A stretch of 64,000 bases of DNA, from contig NW_008705561.1 in the NCBI RefSeq assembly GCF_000186865.1, positions 1,771,976 through 1,835,975 of the forward strand. Reading direction: 5' to 3'. A program made the position numbers and the translations under genes. The stretch's first letter is position 1; every line of letters begins with the position of its first letter. The notes under the pieces were generated by a model that saw only the letters and a list, made by a program, of their open reading frames with translations, did no database searches and had not been told where the DNA came from. Shown here piece by piece: positions 8,983 through 18,098 of the stretch. This DNA comes from Aureococcus anophagefferens (lineage: Eukaryota; Sar; Pelagophyceae; Pelagomonadales; Pelagomonadaceae).

Positions 8983-9288
8983 ATGTCGACGTCGAAGACG
9001 ACGCAGCAGCAGATCTACGCCGAGGACATGAGCGAGGAGAAGGTCGAGTTCGCGCTGGACATCGCCCAGGAGGGTTTCAACCAGGCGTCCTTCAAGGGCA
9101 AGGTCTACTCCTACATCGCCCAGTTCATCCGCGCGGGCTTCGAGAAGGCGTACGGCAAGGGCTGGAACGTCGTCGTCGGCCGGTCCTTCGGCGCCTACGT
9201 GACGCACGAGATCAAAACCTACATGTACTGCTCCGTCGTCCCCGGCGTCTGCGTCCTGATCTGGAGATGCGAAGGCGAGCCGACCTAG
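8983..9288 (+). CDS. DYNLL: LC8-type dynein light chain
   Basis: 101 aa against about 89 for canonical LC8. Conserved elements are AFDIA-like FALDIAQEGFNQ, IAQFIRAGFEKAYGKGWN, and the signature VVVGRSFGAYVTHE followed by a beta strand. LC8 is a homodimeric hub that binds short linear motifs and is part of cytoplasmic and axonemal dynein. The C-terminal strand (YMYCSVVPGVCVLIW) is more divergent than usual and there is a short extra tail, so this may be an LC8 paralogue rather than the core subunit. Confidence 0.9.
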   Translation: MSTSKTTQQQIYAEDMSEEKVEFALDIAQEGFNQASFKGKVYSYIAQFIRAGFEKAYGKGWNVVVGRSFGAYVTHEIKTYMYCSVVPGVCVLIWRCEGEPT

Positions 9289-9516
9289 ACGCGCCGCGAG
9301 ACGCGCCGCGGCGCCGCGGCGCCCGCCGCCGCGGCCGCGGGCCGCCGCCCGACGTTTTTGGAGGACCCGACGCCGCGCCGGAGATGGCCGGACGCCGCGC
9401 CGGAGCCCCCACGACGCACCACTCGCCTCGCCGCCCCTCCCCGACCTAAGCACCCCCCGAGACGAGCGGCGCCCGGACGCGGTTACCACGCGCGGGGGCC
9501 TTTTCGCGGCCTCCGC

Positions 9517-10653
9517 CTAGGAGACGCGGAGGCCGAGGAAGGTGGAGAAGATCGCGGAGGAGGACGACTCGAAGACCGCGTCGTGGAGGAAGCGCTCGAG
9601 GAGGAAGCACTTGACGGCGAGGTAGTCCTTGTCGAGGCAGCGGAAGAGGCGCTGGCGGCGCTTGAGGCAGCGCCAGGACCAGAGCGTGTTGCGGTAGGTG
9701 ACGTCGGCGTCGGGCTCCTTGGCGATGGCCTGCTGGAGGTCGAGGAAGTGGGAGTGGCGGCGCCAGATGCCGAAGGTCACGCCGCCGAGGCGCGCGACGA
9801 CGAGGTACTCGGCGCGGAGGTCGACGCCGCTGCGCTCGCGGACGATCTGGAACTTGGGGATGCGGATCATGAGCGACGTGCGCTCGCCGCAGCAGTCGCA
9901 CTGGAACGACTTCGTGACGGACGTGCCGAACGGCGACGGCTCCCGGAGGATGGGCACGGCCGCGCGGCCCGGCGGCGGGCCGCAGGGCGGGCAGGCGCCG
10001 TCGTCGTAGGCCACGCAGGACTTCTCGAAGTTGGCGCGCATGGCCGCCTCGGCCGCGCGCCGCTCCGCGAGCGGCTGCGGCGGCCGCTGGCCCGCCGTCG
10101 CGTGCCAGAGCACCTGGTCGTCCAAGGTCGCCTCGAGCACGTAGTCGGGCACCTCGACCTCGCTGCGGTTCCCGCCGAGCCGCTCCTGGGACGGCTGGTC
10201 GCCGTGGGCGCCCTCCTCCTCGTAGAAGCCCCAGTCGCTCGCGTACGTGCTCGCGCTCTCGGAGCTCGGGTTCCGCGCGAGGCGGCTCCGGCTGAAGACG
10301 CGCGCCGGGGCGCCCGCGTGCATGTTCCCCGAGCGCATGGCACGCGCGAGGCCCTCGAGGGCGCCGCCGGAGTCGTGCTTCGCCGCGGCGTCGAGCTTCG
10401 CGGGCGACCCGGTCCGCGAGTTGTTCGACCCGTGCTTCGAGCCCGCGGAGCTCCCGGAGTCGTCGCGCCGCGCGGCGACGGGGCGCAGGTGGAAGCCCCC
10501 GCCGAGGTGCTTGCTCCAGCTCAGGCGGTGCATCGCGCACGCCTTGCGCGACAGCGAGTTCGCGCGCGGCCGGCGGCTCGGCGCCGGCTCGTCCTGGATG
10601 CCGAACATGGTGTTGAGCTGGATGCGGGTGTCGTTGATGCCCAAGCTCGCCAT
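9517..10653 (-). CDS. PX (phox homology) domain protein
   Basis: 378 aa. The first 150 residues are Ser/Arg/Gly-rich and probably disordered. Residues about 165-250 include a cysteine-containing stretch (FQCDCCGERT). From about 255 to 370 a PX domain can be followed: IPKFQIVRERSGVDLRAEYLV (first strands), IWRRHSHFLDL (the family R-R-Y-S-x-F region), then LFRCLDKDYLAVKCFLLERFLHDAVFES (the C-terminal helices). PX domains bind phosphoinositides, usually PI3P, and direct proteins to endosomes. No BAR or other partner domain is visible. Confidence 0.65.
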   Translation of the reverse strand: MASLGINDTRIQLNTMFGIQDEPAPSRRPRANSLSRKACAMHRLSWSKHLGGGFHLRPVAARRDDSGSSAGSKHGSNNSRTGSPAKLDAAAKHDSGGALEGLARAMRSGNMHAGAPARVFSRSRLARNPSSESASTYASDWGFYEEEGAHGDQPSQERLGGNRSEVEVPDYVLEATLDDQVLWHATAGQRPPQPLAERRAAEAAMRANFEKSCVAYDDGACPPCGPPPGRAAVPILREPSPFGTSVTKSFQCDCCGERTSLMIRIPKFQIVRERSGVDLRAEYLVVARLGGVTFGIWRRHSHFLDLQQAIAKEPDADVTYRNTLWSWRCLKRRQRLFRCLDKDYLAVKCFLLERFLHDAVFESSSSAIFSTFLGLRVS

Positions 10654-11003
10654 TGTTTTAAGCCGTGGTTTTGGCTATCGGTCGACTTTTTGACGCGAGG
10701 AACGTCGATGGATTTGTTTCGAGGCGTTTTGAGGCGTTTTGAGAGCCGGGTCTTCGCTGTTTTGGTCGCGAGGGGACGTGAGCGGCGGTCGTCGACGCGT
10801 CGATCGAGTGGGAGGTATGCTCGACTCGTAGCCCGTCTCGGAGCCGCGCCTTCTTCGATGCCAGCTTGCCAGCGAAGCAAAGCCGCAATCTTTTGTGGCG
10901 AATCGGGTCGACGGCCGTCGCGCACCCAGGCGGATCGACGCCCCGGCTAGGTGTCGTCTTACGCTCGTGGGCTCGCGCTTCGACGGGTGTGACGGCGGGC
11001 GTG
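10654..11003. other. Divergent promoter region, lower GC
   Basis: The 350-nt gap between the PX gene (minus) and the ankyrin gene (plus) is less GC-rich than its flanks. It has short direct repeats of GAGGCGTTTT near 10720-10740. No gene or clear core-promoter motif is visible. Confidence 0.45.
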
Positions 11004-11708
11004 ATGGATGGCGAGCTCGTCGATGAGAGATCGCTTTATCGCAAATTATGCGACGCCACAGTAGTTGGGGATATTCCGCTAATGCGACGTGCGCTGGCTG
11101 CGGGTGCCGACCCGAACATGATAGAAGTTGAACGTCTTGCGCCCTTACAGAGCGCTGCTGTCATATGTCGCCCTGAAGCTGTCGCCGAACTCCTATCAGC
11201 CGGTGCGCGTGCAGACATCTCGGCCGATCGTACCGACACGCCGCTAATCTTGGTTTTCTTAGTACATAAGAATAAAGAACGGAAAACGCGTACGATCGTC
11301 AATGATCTCATTTCAGCGGGCGCTGATGTTCATGCGCGAAGCCAACGTCGCGGCGCGACTTGCGGCGCGTGTCCATTCAGTCTGGCTCTCGAGGGAGGAT
11401 TTCGATGGATTCTTCTAGATCTTCTTCGCGCCGGGGCCGAGGTCAATACAGTCCTCCGATCGAAGATAGTCCCCGCCTATGACACAACACCGAGTTTTGA
11501 ACGCACAATAGAGGTCACTCGTTCAGTTGAAAACGCGTCCGCTTGGGCGCTCGTGGACGCCATCAAGAAGGCCGGCGATTTCGACGAATACGCGCGCCGG
11601 CAGCTAAACGGCCACATCTCCATGCTCACCAAATGCTTCGGAACCGCGTTGCCCGTCGATGCGTGGTCGCACGTCGCCGGATTCTACGCGCCTCGGGGGG
11701 GCTACTGA
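11004..11708 (+). CDS. Ankyrin-repeat protein with atypical base composition
   Basis: 234 aa from the ATG at 11004; the frame extends further upstream but that part lacks coding character. At least four ankyrin-like units are visible: DIPLMRRALAAGADPN, AVAELLSAGARADI, IVNDLISAGADVHARSQ and WILLDLLRAGAEVNT. The C-terminus (DEYARRQLNGHISML onward) is non-repetitive. Many codons end in A or T, unlike all neighbours, which suggests recent arrival or weak selection on codon use. No partner or function can be inferred. Confidence 0.7.
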   Translation: MDGELVDERSLYRKLCDATVVGDIPLMRRALAAGADPNMIEVERLAPLQSAAVICRPEAVAELLSAGARADISADRTDTPLILVFLVHKNKERKTRTIVNDLISAGADVHARSQRRGATCGACPFSLALEGGFRWILLDLLRAGAEVNTVLRSKIVPAYDTTPSFERTIEVTRSVENASAWALVDAIKKAGDFDEYARRQLNGHISMLTKCFGTALPVDAWSHVAGFYAPRGGY

Positions 11709-11785
11709 CTCATGACTAAGCATCGATCGCGAGTTTTTCACTCAGAATCTGATCCCCCGGGGAGAAACCTCCACCCAAAAGGTAG

Positions 11786-12643
11786 TTACGACACCCAGTC
11801 GGGCTTCTTCGGCGGCGCCTTCTTCTTGGCCGGCGCGGGCGCGGGCGCGGGCTCCGGCGGCGTCGCGCCGCCGAAGTTGTCGTCCCAGGCGGGCCGGCCG
11901 TCGTCGCGCGGCGGCGACGCGTCGGGCTCCGGCGGCGGCGCGGGCTCCGGCGGCGGCGCGGGCTCCTCCGGCGGCGGCGGCGCCGCGTCCTCGGCTCGCG
12001 CGAGGTCCCGCGGCTTCGCGGTCCGTCGCGCCGCGCGGCGGTCGCGCGCCGCGTCCGAATCCGCGCCCAGCGCGAGCTCGCGCCGCGCGCGCTTGGACTG
12101 CTCCGCGCGCGCGCGCAGCGCCTCGACGGTGCCGAGGAGCTGGGCGCGGCCCGGCGCCTTCTTCGGCGGCGCCGCGGCGCCGTCGGCGGCGGGCGGGTCG
12201 CCGAGCCACGCCGGACGCTCGGTGCCCTCGCGCAGCGACACGGCGAGCGCGTCGAGCAGCTCCTCGACGTCCGCGGCGTCCTCGTCGGCCGCGGCGAGCG
12301 CCGCGGCCTGGTCGCGGGTCACGCGCTCCTGCGCGAGCGCCGCCTGCCGCGACTGCTCCAGCCGTCGCCAGACGTGCGGCGCCGCCGCGCAGGTGCACTC
12401 GGGCAGGCTGTCGGCCTCGACGCGCCGCTCGCCGAGGGCGAGGGCCATGGCCTCCTCGAGCTCCGCGACGCGCGCGCGCAGGCGCGCGTTCTCCTCCGCG
12501 AGGCCCCCGGGCGCCGCGAGGCCGACGCCGCGGCGCTGCTTCGACGACGCGCGCGGCGGCGTCACGGCCCAGAGGCCCGTCTGGGTCATCTGGCCGCCGA
12601 GCTTGGCCACCTGGCCCTTGTAGTCCTGGGCCGGCTGGGCCAT
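11786..12643 (-). CDS. Coiled-coil and proline-rich protein of unknown function
   Basis: 285 aa from the ATG at 12643; an in-frame ATG at 12730 would add 29 residues encoded by AT-richer sequence that looks like 5' leader. A heptad-like segment ENARLRARVAELEEAMAL (about 50-70) and a second helical region (QSRQAALAQERVTRDQAAAL) predict a coiled coil. The C-terminal third is Pro/Glu/Ala repeats ending in a basic KKKAPPKKPDW tail. No family recognised. Confidence 0.5.
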   Translation of the reverse strand: MAQPAQDYKGQVAKLGGQMTQTGLWAVTPPRASSKQRRGVGLAAPGGLAEENARLRARVAELEEAMALALGERRVEADSLPECTCAAAPHVWRRLEQSRQAALAQERVTRDQAAALAAADEDAADVEELLDALAVSLREGTERPAWLGDPPAADGAAAPPKKAPGRAQLLGTVEALRARAEQSKRARRELALGADSDAARDRRAARRTAKPRDLARAEDAAPPPPEEPAPPPEPAPPPEPDASPPRDDGRPAWDDNFGGATPPEPAPAPAPAKKKAPPKKPDWVS

Positions 12644-12783
12644 CGTCGCGTCTTGGAGGTCTGGGCGGGCGCTCTCAGAGAGCCATGCCCCCTGTTTTTG
12701 ACGCTGTTCAACCTCCTCATGTGAGGTCATGTTTACCCGAGCGCGCAGTTCTGGCCCGGCGCTGGCTGCGCGCGCGGGCTGCC

Positions 12784-13744
12784 ATGGGCGGCGCGTCGAG
12801 CAAGCCGAAGAAGAAGCAACGGAAAGAGAGGCCGCCGGCGCCGCCGCAGCGGCGCCTCTCCTTGCCGCCTCTAGCCTTCGCGAATGCGCGCTCCAAGGAG
12901 GACAAGGTCCAAAAGGCCTTCGACGCCATGGACGGCAACAAGGACGGCAAATTGGACCCGGCGGAGGTCACGGCCTACCTGCTCAAGATGGGCTACGGCC
13001 GCGACGAGTGCGAGCGCTTCGTCAAGCTCGCGGACGTGTCCGGCCACGGCTGCGTCGACTTCAACGAGTTCCACGCGGCCTGGGGCTTCCTGAACGCGTT
13101 CCGCGTGTCCAAGCACACGGCCGGCGAGGTCGTGCGCAAGCCGGGCTCCGTCGACGGCAAGGATTTGGTCGTCGAGGACTGCAAGGACTGCGCCGTGAAG
13201 ATATTGGACGTGACCGCGGCGCTACAAATCGACGGCTGCGAGAACGTCACGTTCGCGCTGGGGCCCTGCGCGGGGAGCGCGCGCGTCGGCGTCCCATGTT
13301 CAGAAGCCGTCGCCGAGGAATCATGGTATGTAGGTCTTCGTCCGCGACTGCAAGAACTGCACCGTCTCTCTCGCGTGTCAGCAGCTACGAACCCGCGACT
13401 GCGCCGACACGACGTTCTACCTCTACGCGGCGACGGAGCCCATCGTCGAGTCGTCGCAGAACCTCTCCTTCGCGCCCTTCAACGTCGCCTACGACGGCCT
13501 CGGCGCGCAGTTCGCCAAGGCGGGCTTCGACCCCGCGGCGAACCTGTGGTACGCGGTCTACGACTTCTCGTCGCCGGACGCGCAGGACGAGAGCCACTGG
13601 GTCGAGCAGCCGCCGGAGCGCTTCGCGCCCCTCGCCGTCGAGGTCGAGGAGGGCGTCCCCTGCGGCGAGCAATGTCCCGTGCCCCGCGACGCGCGCGCGC
13701 CCATCCCCGCGGACAGCATGCGGGGCATGGCCATGCACAAGTAA
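12784..13744 (+). CDS. EF-hand plus TBCC/RP2-type (Arl3 GAP-like) protein, two exons
   Basis: Exons 12784-13284 and 13334-13744; 303 aa. The N-terminus MGGASSKPKKK is a myristoylation plus polybasic signal, as in RP2 (which starts MGCFFSK). One canonical EF-hand loop follows (DGNKDGKLDPAE, about residues 48-59) with a second, weaker one (DVSGHGCVDFNE). From about residue 100 a cofactor-C-like beta-helix appears: VVEDCKDCAVKILDVTAALQIDGC, then across the intron VFVRDCKNCTVSLACQQLRTRDC. The QQLRTRDC segment holds the arginine-finger motif that gives RP2 and TBCC their GAP activity on Arl3 or tubulin. The C-terminal kinase-like domain of animal RP2 is absent. The 49-nt intron (13285-13333) restores frame with the GT-AG rule. 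Confidence 0.8.
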
Positions 13745-13768
13745 CATTCGAACGGACAGCACGCGGGG

Positions 13769-15576
13769 CTACCGCGGCGCGTCGCGCGGCGTGCGCAGGA
13801 TCGCGGGGATCTTGCTGCCGCGGATGCGCGTCTCCTCCGGCGGCGCGGCCCCGGGGCGGCCCAGGACGGGGGGCTCCCGGGGCGTGTTCGGCCCGCGCGC
13901 GGCCTCCGGGAGCTCCTCGGCGTGGGCGACGCTGTGGCGGCGGTAGAGCTCCGTCGCGCGGCGCAGCGTGGGCGCGTCGGCGCCGGGGCGCTTCGCCGCC
14001 GCGGCCCGCGCGAGCGCGAGGTAGCGGACGCCGAGCGCGAGGTCGCCGACGCGCGCGCGCTTGTAGAGGCCGGCGGCGACGCCCGCGGCGCACTCGACGT
14101 ACTCGGCGTCGTCCGGCGACGCGCCGGAGAGCGCCATCGTCAGGTCCGTGATGGCGCCGTCGAAGTCGTCCCTGTGGAACCGGTCGAGGCCCCGGAACCT
14201 GGGCAGCAAAAGGGTGATTCAACGTCGCTTCAACGTGAGTGTTCCGCGCGCGCGTGATCCGGAAAAAGCATCCACGCTTCGAGAACGCTCCAAGAGATGA
14301 TCGCTCGTCCAAGAATTAGCCGAAACGAGTGGAAAATGGCCGAGATACGAGCCTTTGAAGTTGGGAATTTCGCTCTCTTTTGCTGCCCTGCCCGGAACGC
14401 GCGCCACACGAAGTCGACGTGCGGCTCCCAGTCGTGGAGCTTCAGGATGACGTCCAGCGCCGCAAGCTGGGCCCCGGAGTCGCCCGCGGTCGCCGCGAGG
14501 TACGCCAAACCCTCGTGGCTCTTCGCCGCGACCATGAAGAGCTGGCGCGCGGCCGCCGCCGCGCGCAGCCGCGCGGCGTCGTCGGCGCCGTCCGCGTGCC
14601 GCCGCGCCGCGTCCTTGGCGGCCTGGCCCAGGCTCACGAGCGCGTCGCGGAAGCACGCCGTCGCCTCCGCCTCGTGCGCCGGGCCGTAGCCGACCCAGGT
14701 GAAGCCCCGGAGGAAGTGGAGCTGGTAGGGGAGCACCGCGTCGCCGAACTCGTCCTTGCGCTTCTCGACGACCTGGTTCCCGAAGTGGACGGCCTTGGCC
14801 TCGTCGGGCGACAGCGCCTCGAGGTAGCCGCTCCAGCTCAGCGACTCGGCGACCAAAGCCATGGCCTTGGCCACGAGGCGCGCGTCGTCGTCGTCGAGCA
14901 GCTCGCCCTCGTCGCGCGCGGCGTCCAGCGCGCGGATCGCGTCCGCGCGCGTCGCGGCCGCGAGCGCCTGGCGGTGCGCGAGCACGCTCCGCGTCGGCGG
15001 CGGCCGACGCGCCGCCGGCGGCGCGTCCGGGAAGAAGCGCGTCCGCAGGAGCCTGCGCGCCGACGCCCAGTGCTTCGGGTACCAATACTGCGACGCGAAC
15101 TCCGCCGACATCTCGGGCGTCCAGACGGGCTGCGCGACGGAGACGCCCGTCGCGTCTTGGTACGCGTCGACGAGCGCTTCGACGATCGTCGTCAGCGTGT
15201 TGAGCCAGTCGACGGCCTCGTCGGAGACGCGCGGCGCCCAGTACGTGAGCGGATCGGCGACGATCGCGAACGCCCGCAGCGCGCCGTCGTAGGGCCGGAA
15301 CGCCAGGGGCTCCGTGCCGTTCTCGCCGTCAACGTCGACGAGCTCGAGCAGCTTGTCCACGTGGAACTCCGGCGGGAACGTCGCGAGCCGCTCGGATGCC
15401 GGCGTCTCGGCGAGCGGCACGCCGCAGTCGCGGAGGTACTCGCTCCGCTGCTTGACGAGCAGCCGCCGCCACCAATTGCTAAAGTCCGTGCAGCGCTGCA
15501 CGAAGAACAACTGCAGGTAGACCTTGCGATTCTCGATGTCGTCGGTGTTGATCGTTCGCTCGAGAATGGACGCCAT
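13769..15576 (-). CDS. Helical-repeat (TPR-like) protein split by an introner element
   Basis: Exon 1 is 15576-14399 and exon 2 is 14198-13769; 535 aa. Removing the 200-nt introner joins WRAFR to GLDRFHRDDF in frame. The protein is helical throughout; the C-terminal half has repeated A/L-rich pairs of helices (for example AEATACFRDALVSLGQAAKD, and DDFDGAITDLTMALSGAS) that look like degenerate TPRs. The N-terminal half (ENRKVYLQLFFVQRC, FASQYWYPKHW) is conserved-looking but of no family I recognise. The C-terminus is Pro/Arg-rich. It converges on the EF-hand/TBCC gene with 24 nt between stops. Confidence 0.65.
14199..14398 (-). mobile_element. Introner element, family A, acting as an intron
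   Basis: 200-nt intron in the gene at 13769-15576. Flanking duplication GTTCCGGG on the transcribed strand; the first copy supplies the GT donor. The element ends CTTTTGCTGCCCAG, whose last AG is the acceptor; the matching start CAGCAAAAG is slightly shortened. It is closely similar along its length to 25894-26098. Splicing restores the uninterrupted frame. Confidence 0.9.
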
Positions 15577-15823
15577 CGTTGCGTGGGCTGCGAATACGGT
15601 TCAGGCAACCACGTCTACGCTTCGACGAGCGACGCCATCGTTGTAGTGGGCTGCTATGAATTATGAAACAACGGCGTCAACGGCTACGTTTCCCTCGGAG
15701 AGCAGCCATTATGGCCGTGGACGCAGCCCACGGAGAGCAGCCCACGATGGCCGAGGACGCAGCCCACGATTGACGCAGCCCACGATGGCAGCGGACGCAG
15801 CCCACGATTGACGCACAAGCACC
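15577..15823. promoter_or_regulatory. Bidirectional promoter with repeated GCAGCCCAC elements
   Basis: This 247-nt region separates two divergent genes. It holds five plus-strand copies of GCAGCCCAC (15723, 15737, 15759, 15775, 15797), most followed by GAT, and two copies in the opposite orientation nearer the minus gene (15583, 15646; the first lies within 15 nt of that gene's ATG). Spacings of 14, 22, 16 and 22 nt suggest locally duplicated binding sites. The factor is unknown. Confidence 0.5.
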
Positions 15824-16413
15824 ATGAAGGTCATCATGGTCGGCGACAGCCTGACCGCCGGCTTCTACGCCGGCGGATCCAAGTTCGCGCCGCCGGCGGC
15901 GACGCTGCAGAAACTCCTGGACAAGGAGTGCGGCAAGGGGAAGCACACAGTCCAGGCGTCGAGCTCCTGCGGCGAGACCGCGGTGTCGATGGCCAAGCGA
16001 AAAGTCATCGACCCCCAGTTCGCCAAGCGAGATCCGCCGCGAGTCGTCGTCATCCTCGGCGGCACGAACGACCTGCGCGCCTGGCCCGTCATTAGCGTCG
16101 ACGAGATCCTCGAGGCGCTGGCGACGCTCGCGGCGGCGGCCGCCGCGGGCGGCGCCGCGCCGCTCCTGCTCACGGTGCCGAGGATGCCCGCGAGCGAGGA
16201 CCGCGCGGCGGCCCTCACGGCGCGACGGCTCGAGCTCAACGGGAGACTCCGCGACGACGAGCGGTTCGCGACCGCGGACGTCGCGCGGGCCTTCGAGGAC
16301 GCCGGCGACCTCTTCGACGCCGACGGCCTCCACCTCACACCGCGAGGCTACGCGACGCTCGCGGAGGCGCTGTTCCCGGCGCTCCGCGCGGCCCAGAAGA
16401 CGAAGAAGCGTAA
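15824..16413 (+). CDS. GDSL/SGNH-type esterase
   Basis: About 196 aa. SGNH blocks are complete: block I VGDSLTAG at the very N-terminus, block II glycine in SSCGETA, block III GGTNDLR, and block V DADGLHLTPRG with the catalytic Asp and His. No signal peptide is visible, so it is probably cytosolic. These enzymes hydrolyse esters or thioesters of small molecules, lipids or acetylated sugars. The 3' end is unclear: the frame has no stop before the facing TFIIF gene begins and stays open to 17332 antisense to it. A TAA at 16411 is out of frame by one base, so a frameshift error or small intron near 16400 is likely. Confidence 0.75.
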
Positions 16414-16422
16414 GCCTCGGAC

Positions 16423-17805
16423 CTACTTGAGGACGAGGACGCGGCCGTCCGCGGGATCCTCGACGATGTCGGCGATGGCCTTGAGGATGCCCTTGAGCAG
16501 CTCCTTGTTCGCGGGCGTGTCCTTGAGGCGCTTCTTGTACTTGACGAGGAGGTCCTTGGTCTTCATGCGGCCGCCGCGGGACGCGATGAGCGCGCGGACC
16601 TCGTCGGCGGTGAGGAGCGTGGGCCCCACCGCGGCCGGCGCGGCGGCCGCCGCCGGCGCCGCGGGCCCGGCCCAGGGCGTCGCGCCCTTGGACGGGCCGG
16701 CCCAGGGCGTCGCGCCCTTGTCGGGCCCGTCCCAGCCCTTCGTCTCCTCCGTCTTCGCGCGCTTCTCCGGGCGCGCCTTCGCCTCCTCGTGCTCCGCCTC
16801 GCGCCAGCGCTTCGTCTCGACGGGCGCGTTCCTGTCGACGTGCGCCTTCGTCTTGTCGAGCTCCGCCTGCTCCTTCTGGGCCTTGTCGTCCTTGTCGTCC
16901 TTGCCCTCGTCGCCCTCGTCGTCGGACATCGCGTCGTCGTGGAAGTCCATGCCCTCGAACTGGTTCTTCTCCTCGTCGGCCTCGTCGTCCTGGAAGTCCT
17001 CCTCGAAGTCGAGGTCGTCGCCCATGCCCTCGTTCATCTCCGCCTGCTCGACCTCGGCGCCCGACGCCGACAAACCGAACGCCGCCGCCTCGGCGCCCTC
17101 CTCCCGGAAGAGGTCGCCCTGGCCCGCGCCGCCGCCGCGGCGCCCGCCGCCGCCGCCGCCGCCGCGCTTCTTCGGCTTCTCGTCCTCCGGCCCGGCCATC
17201 TTCGCCGCGAGCCGCGAGAGCGCCGCCGACGGCGCGCGCGCGGGCGCCGCGGGCAGGCCCGCGGACTCGGCGCGCTCCGCGTCGCGCTTCATGCGCCAGG
17301 GCTGGAGCTTCGCCGCCGCGCCGACGTCGTAGCGCACGTTGTCGTTCTTCAGCGCCTTCTCGACCTGCTCCTGGTTGAGCGTCTCGTGGCTCGACACGGG
17401 CCGGAAGTTGAACCAGCTGTCGACGACGGTCGCCTCGAGGCGGCCCGGCGCCGTCTCCCGCAGGAGCACGTAGGTCGACGCCTGGCCGCCCTCGCGCGTG
17501 CCCACGAGCGCCTGGCCGCCGCCCGTCGTCCGCCACCGGTGCTGCTTCTCGCGGCGCCGGCCGCGCCACCGCTGCTTCTTCCGCAGCCACGGCGGCACCT
17601 GCACGGCGTTCGGGTCCTCCTCGTCCTCGCTCACGTCCGACTCGAGCTCCTCGACGAGCGCCCCCTTGGCGGCGCCGTCGAAGAGGGCCGTGCACGTGGC
17701 CACCGGCGGCACCTTGGCCATGCAGACGCGGCCCGCGCCGCGCACGACGCGCCACGACCGCGGCGGCGCCGACGACTGGTCGACGTCCATGGCGTCGTCG
17801 GCCAT
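16423..17805 (-). CDS. GTF2F1: TFIIF alpha subunit (RAP74)
   Basis: 460 aa from the ATG at 17805. The N-terminal half carries the dimerisation-domain pattern (ALVGTREGGQASTYVLL, VVDSWFNFRP). The centre is highly acidic with the family-typical DLDFEEDFQDDEADEE. The C-terminal about 70 residues form the winged helix (LTADEVRALIASRGGRMKTKDLLVKY and LLKGILKAIADIV, ending GRVLVLK). TFIIF binds RNA polymerase II and TFIIB/FCP1 during initiation and elongation. A glycine run and two copies of KGATPWAGP lie in the linker. The open frame continues upstream to 19131 but that part is antisense to the HSF promoter and is not coding. Confidence 0.85.
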   Translation of the reverse strand: MADDAMDVDQSSAPPRSWRVVRGAGRVCMAKVPPVATCTALFDGAAKGALVEELESDVSEDEEDPNAVQVPPWLRKKQRWRGRRREKQHRWRTTGGGQALVGTREGGQASTYVLLRETAPGRLEATVVDSWFNFRPVSSHETLNQEQVEKALKNDNVRYDVGAAAKLQPWRMKRDAERAESAGLPAAPARAPSAALSRLAAKMAGPEDEKPKKRGGGGGGGRRGGGAGQGDLFREEGAEAAAFGLSASGAEVEQAEMNEGMGDDLDFEEDFQDDEADEEKNQFEGMDFHDDAMSDDEGDEGKDDKDDKAQKEQAELDKTKAHVDRNAPVETKRWREAEHEEAKARPEKRAKTEETKGWDGPDKGATPWAGPSKGATPWAGPAAPAAAAAPAAVGPTLLTADEVRALIASRGGRMKTKDLLVKYKKRLKDTPANKELLKGILKAIADIVEDPADGRVLVLK

Positions 17806-18098
17806 CGATGCGACGAGCGCGAGACGCGATGCGATGCAGCGGTGCGCGCGCGCAGCGACGCGGTGCCTCGCCGCCGAGCCTCGCGCCGTCCGCGACGCCA
17901 GCCGCGCGACGCGCCCGCCGCCCCATTGCGTCCGCCCCCCAGAACGTCTCTGGATAAACGAGACGTCATGTATAGCAGAGGGCCGGGTGTCGTCGGCGTT
18001 CGGCGGGCGGGGTCGGTTCGGTGGGCGGCGCGGCGAATTGGGCGCGCCGGGGAGGCATGCTTCGTACTCCCGTCGGCGCGCGGCATCGGCGGCGCGCC

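Noticed and set aside
15720..15806. Regularly spaced short repeats suggesting a CRISPR array
   Set aside because: Units are only 9-12 nt with 5-13-nt spacers, in a eukaryotic promoter; they do not fit CRISPR repeat or spacer lengths.
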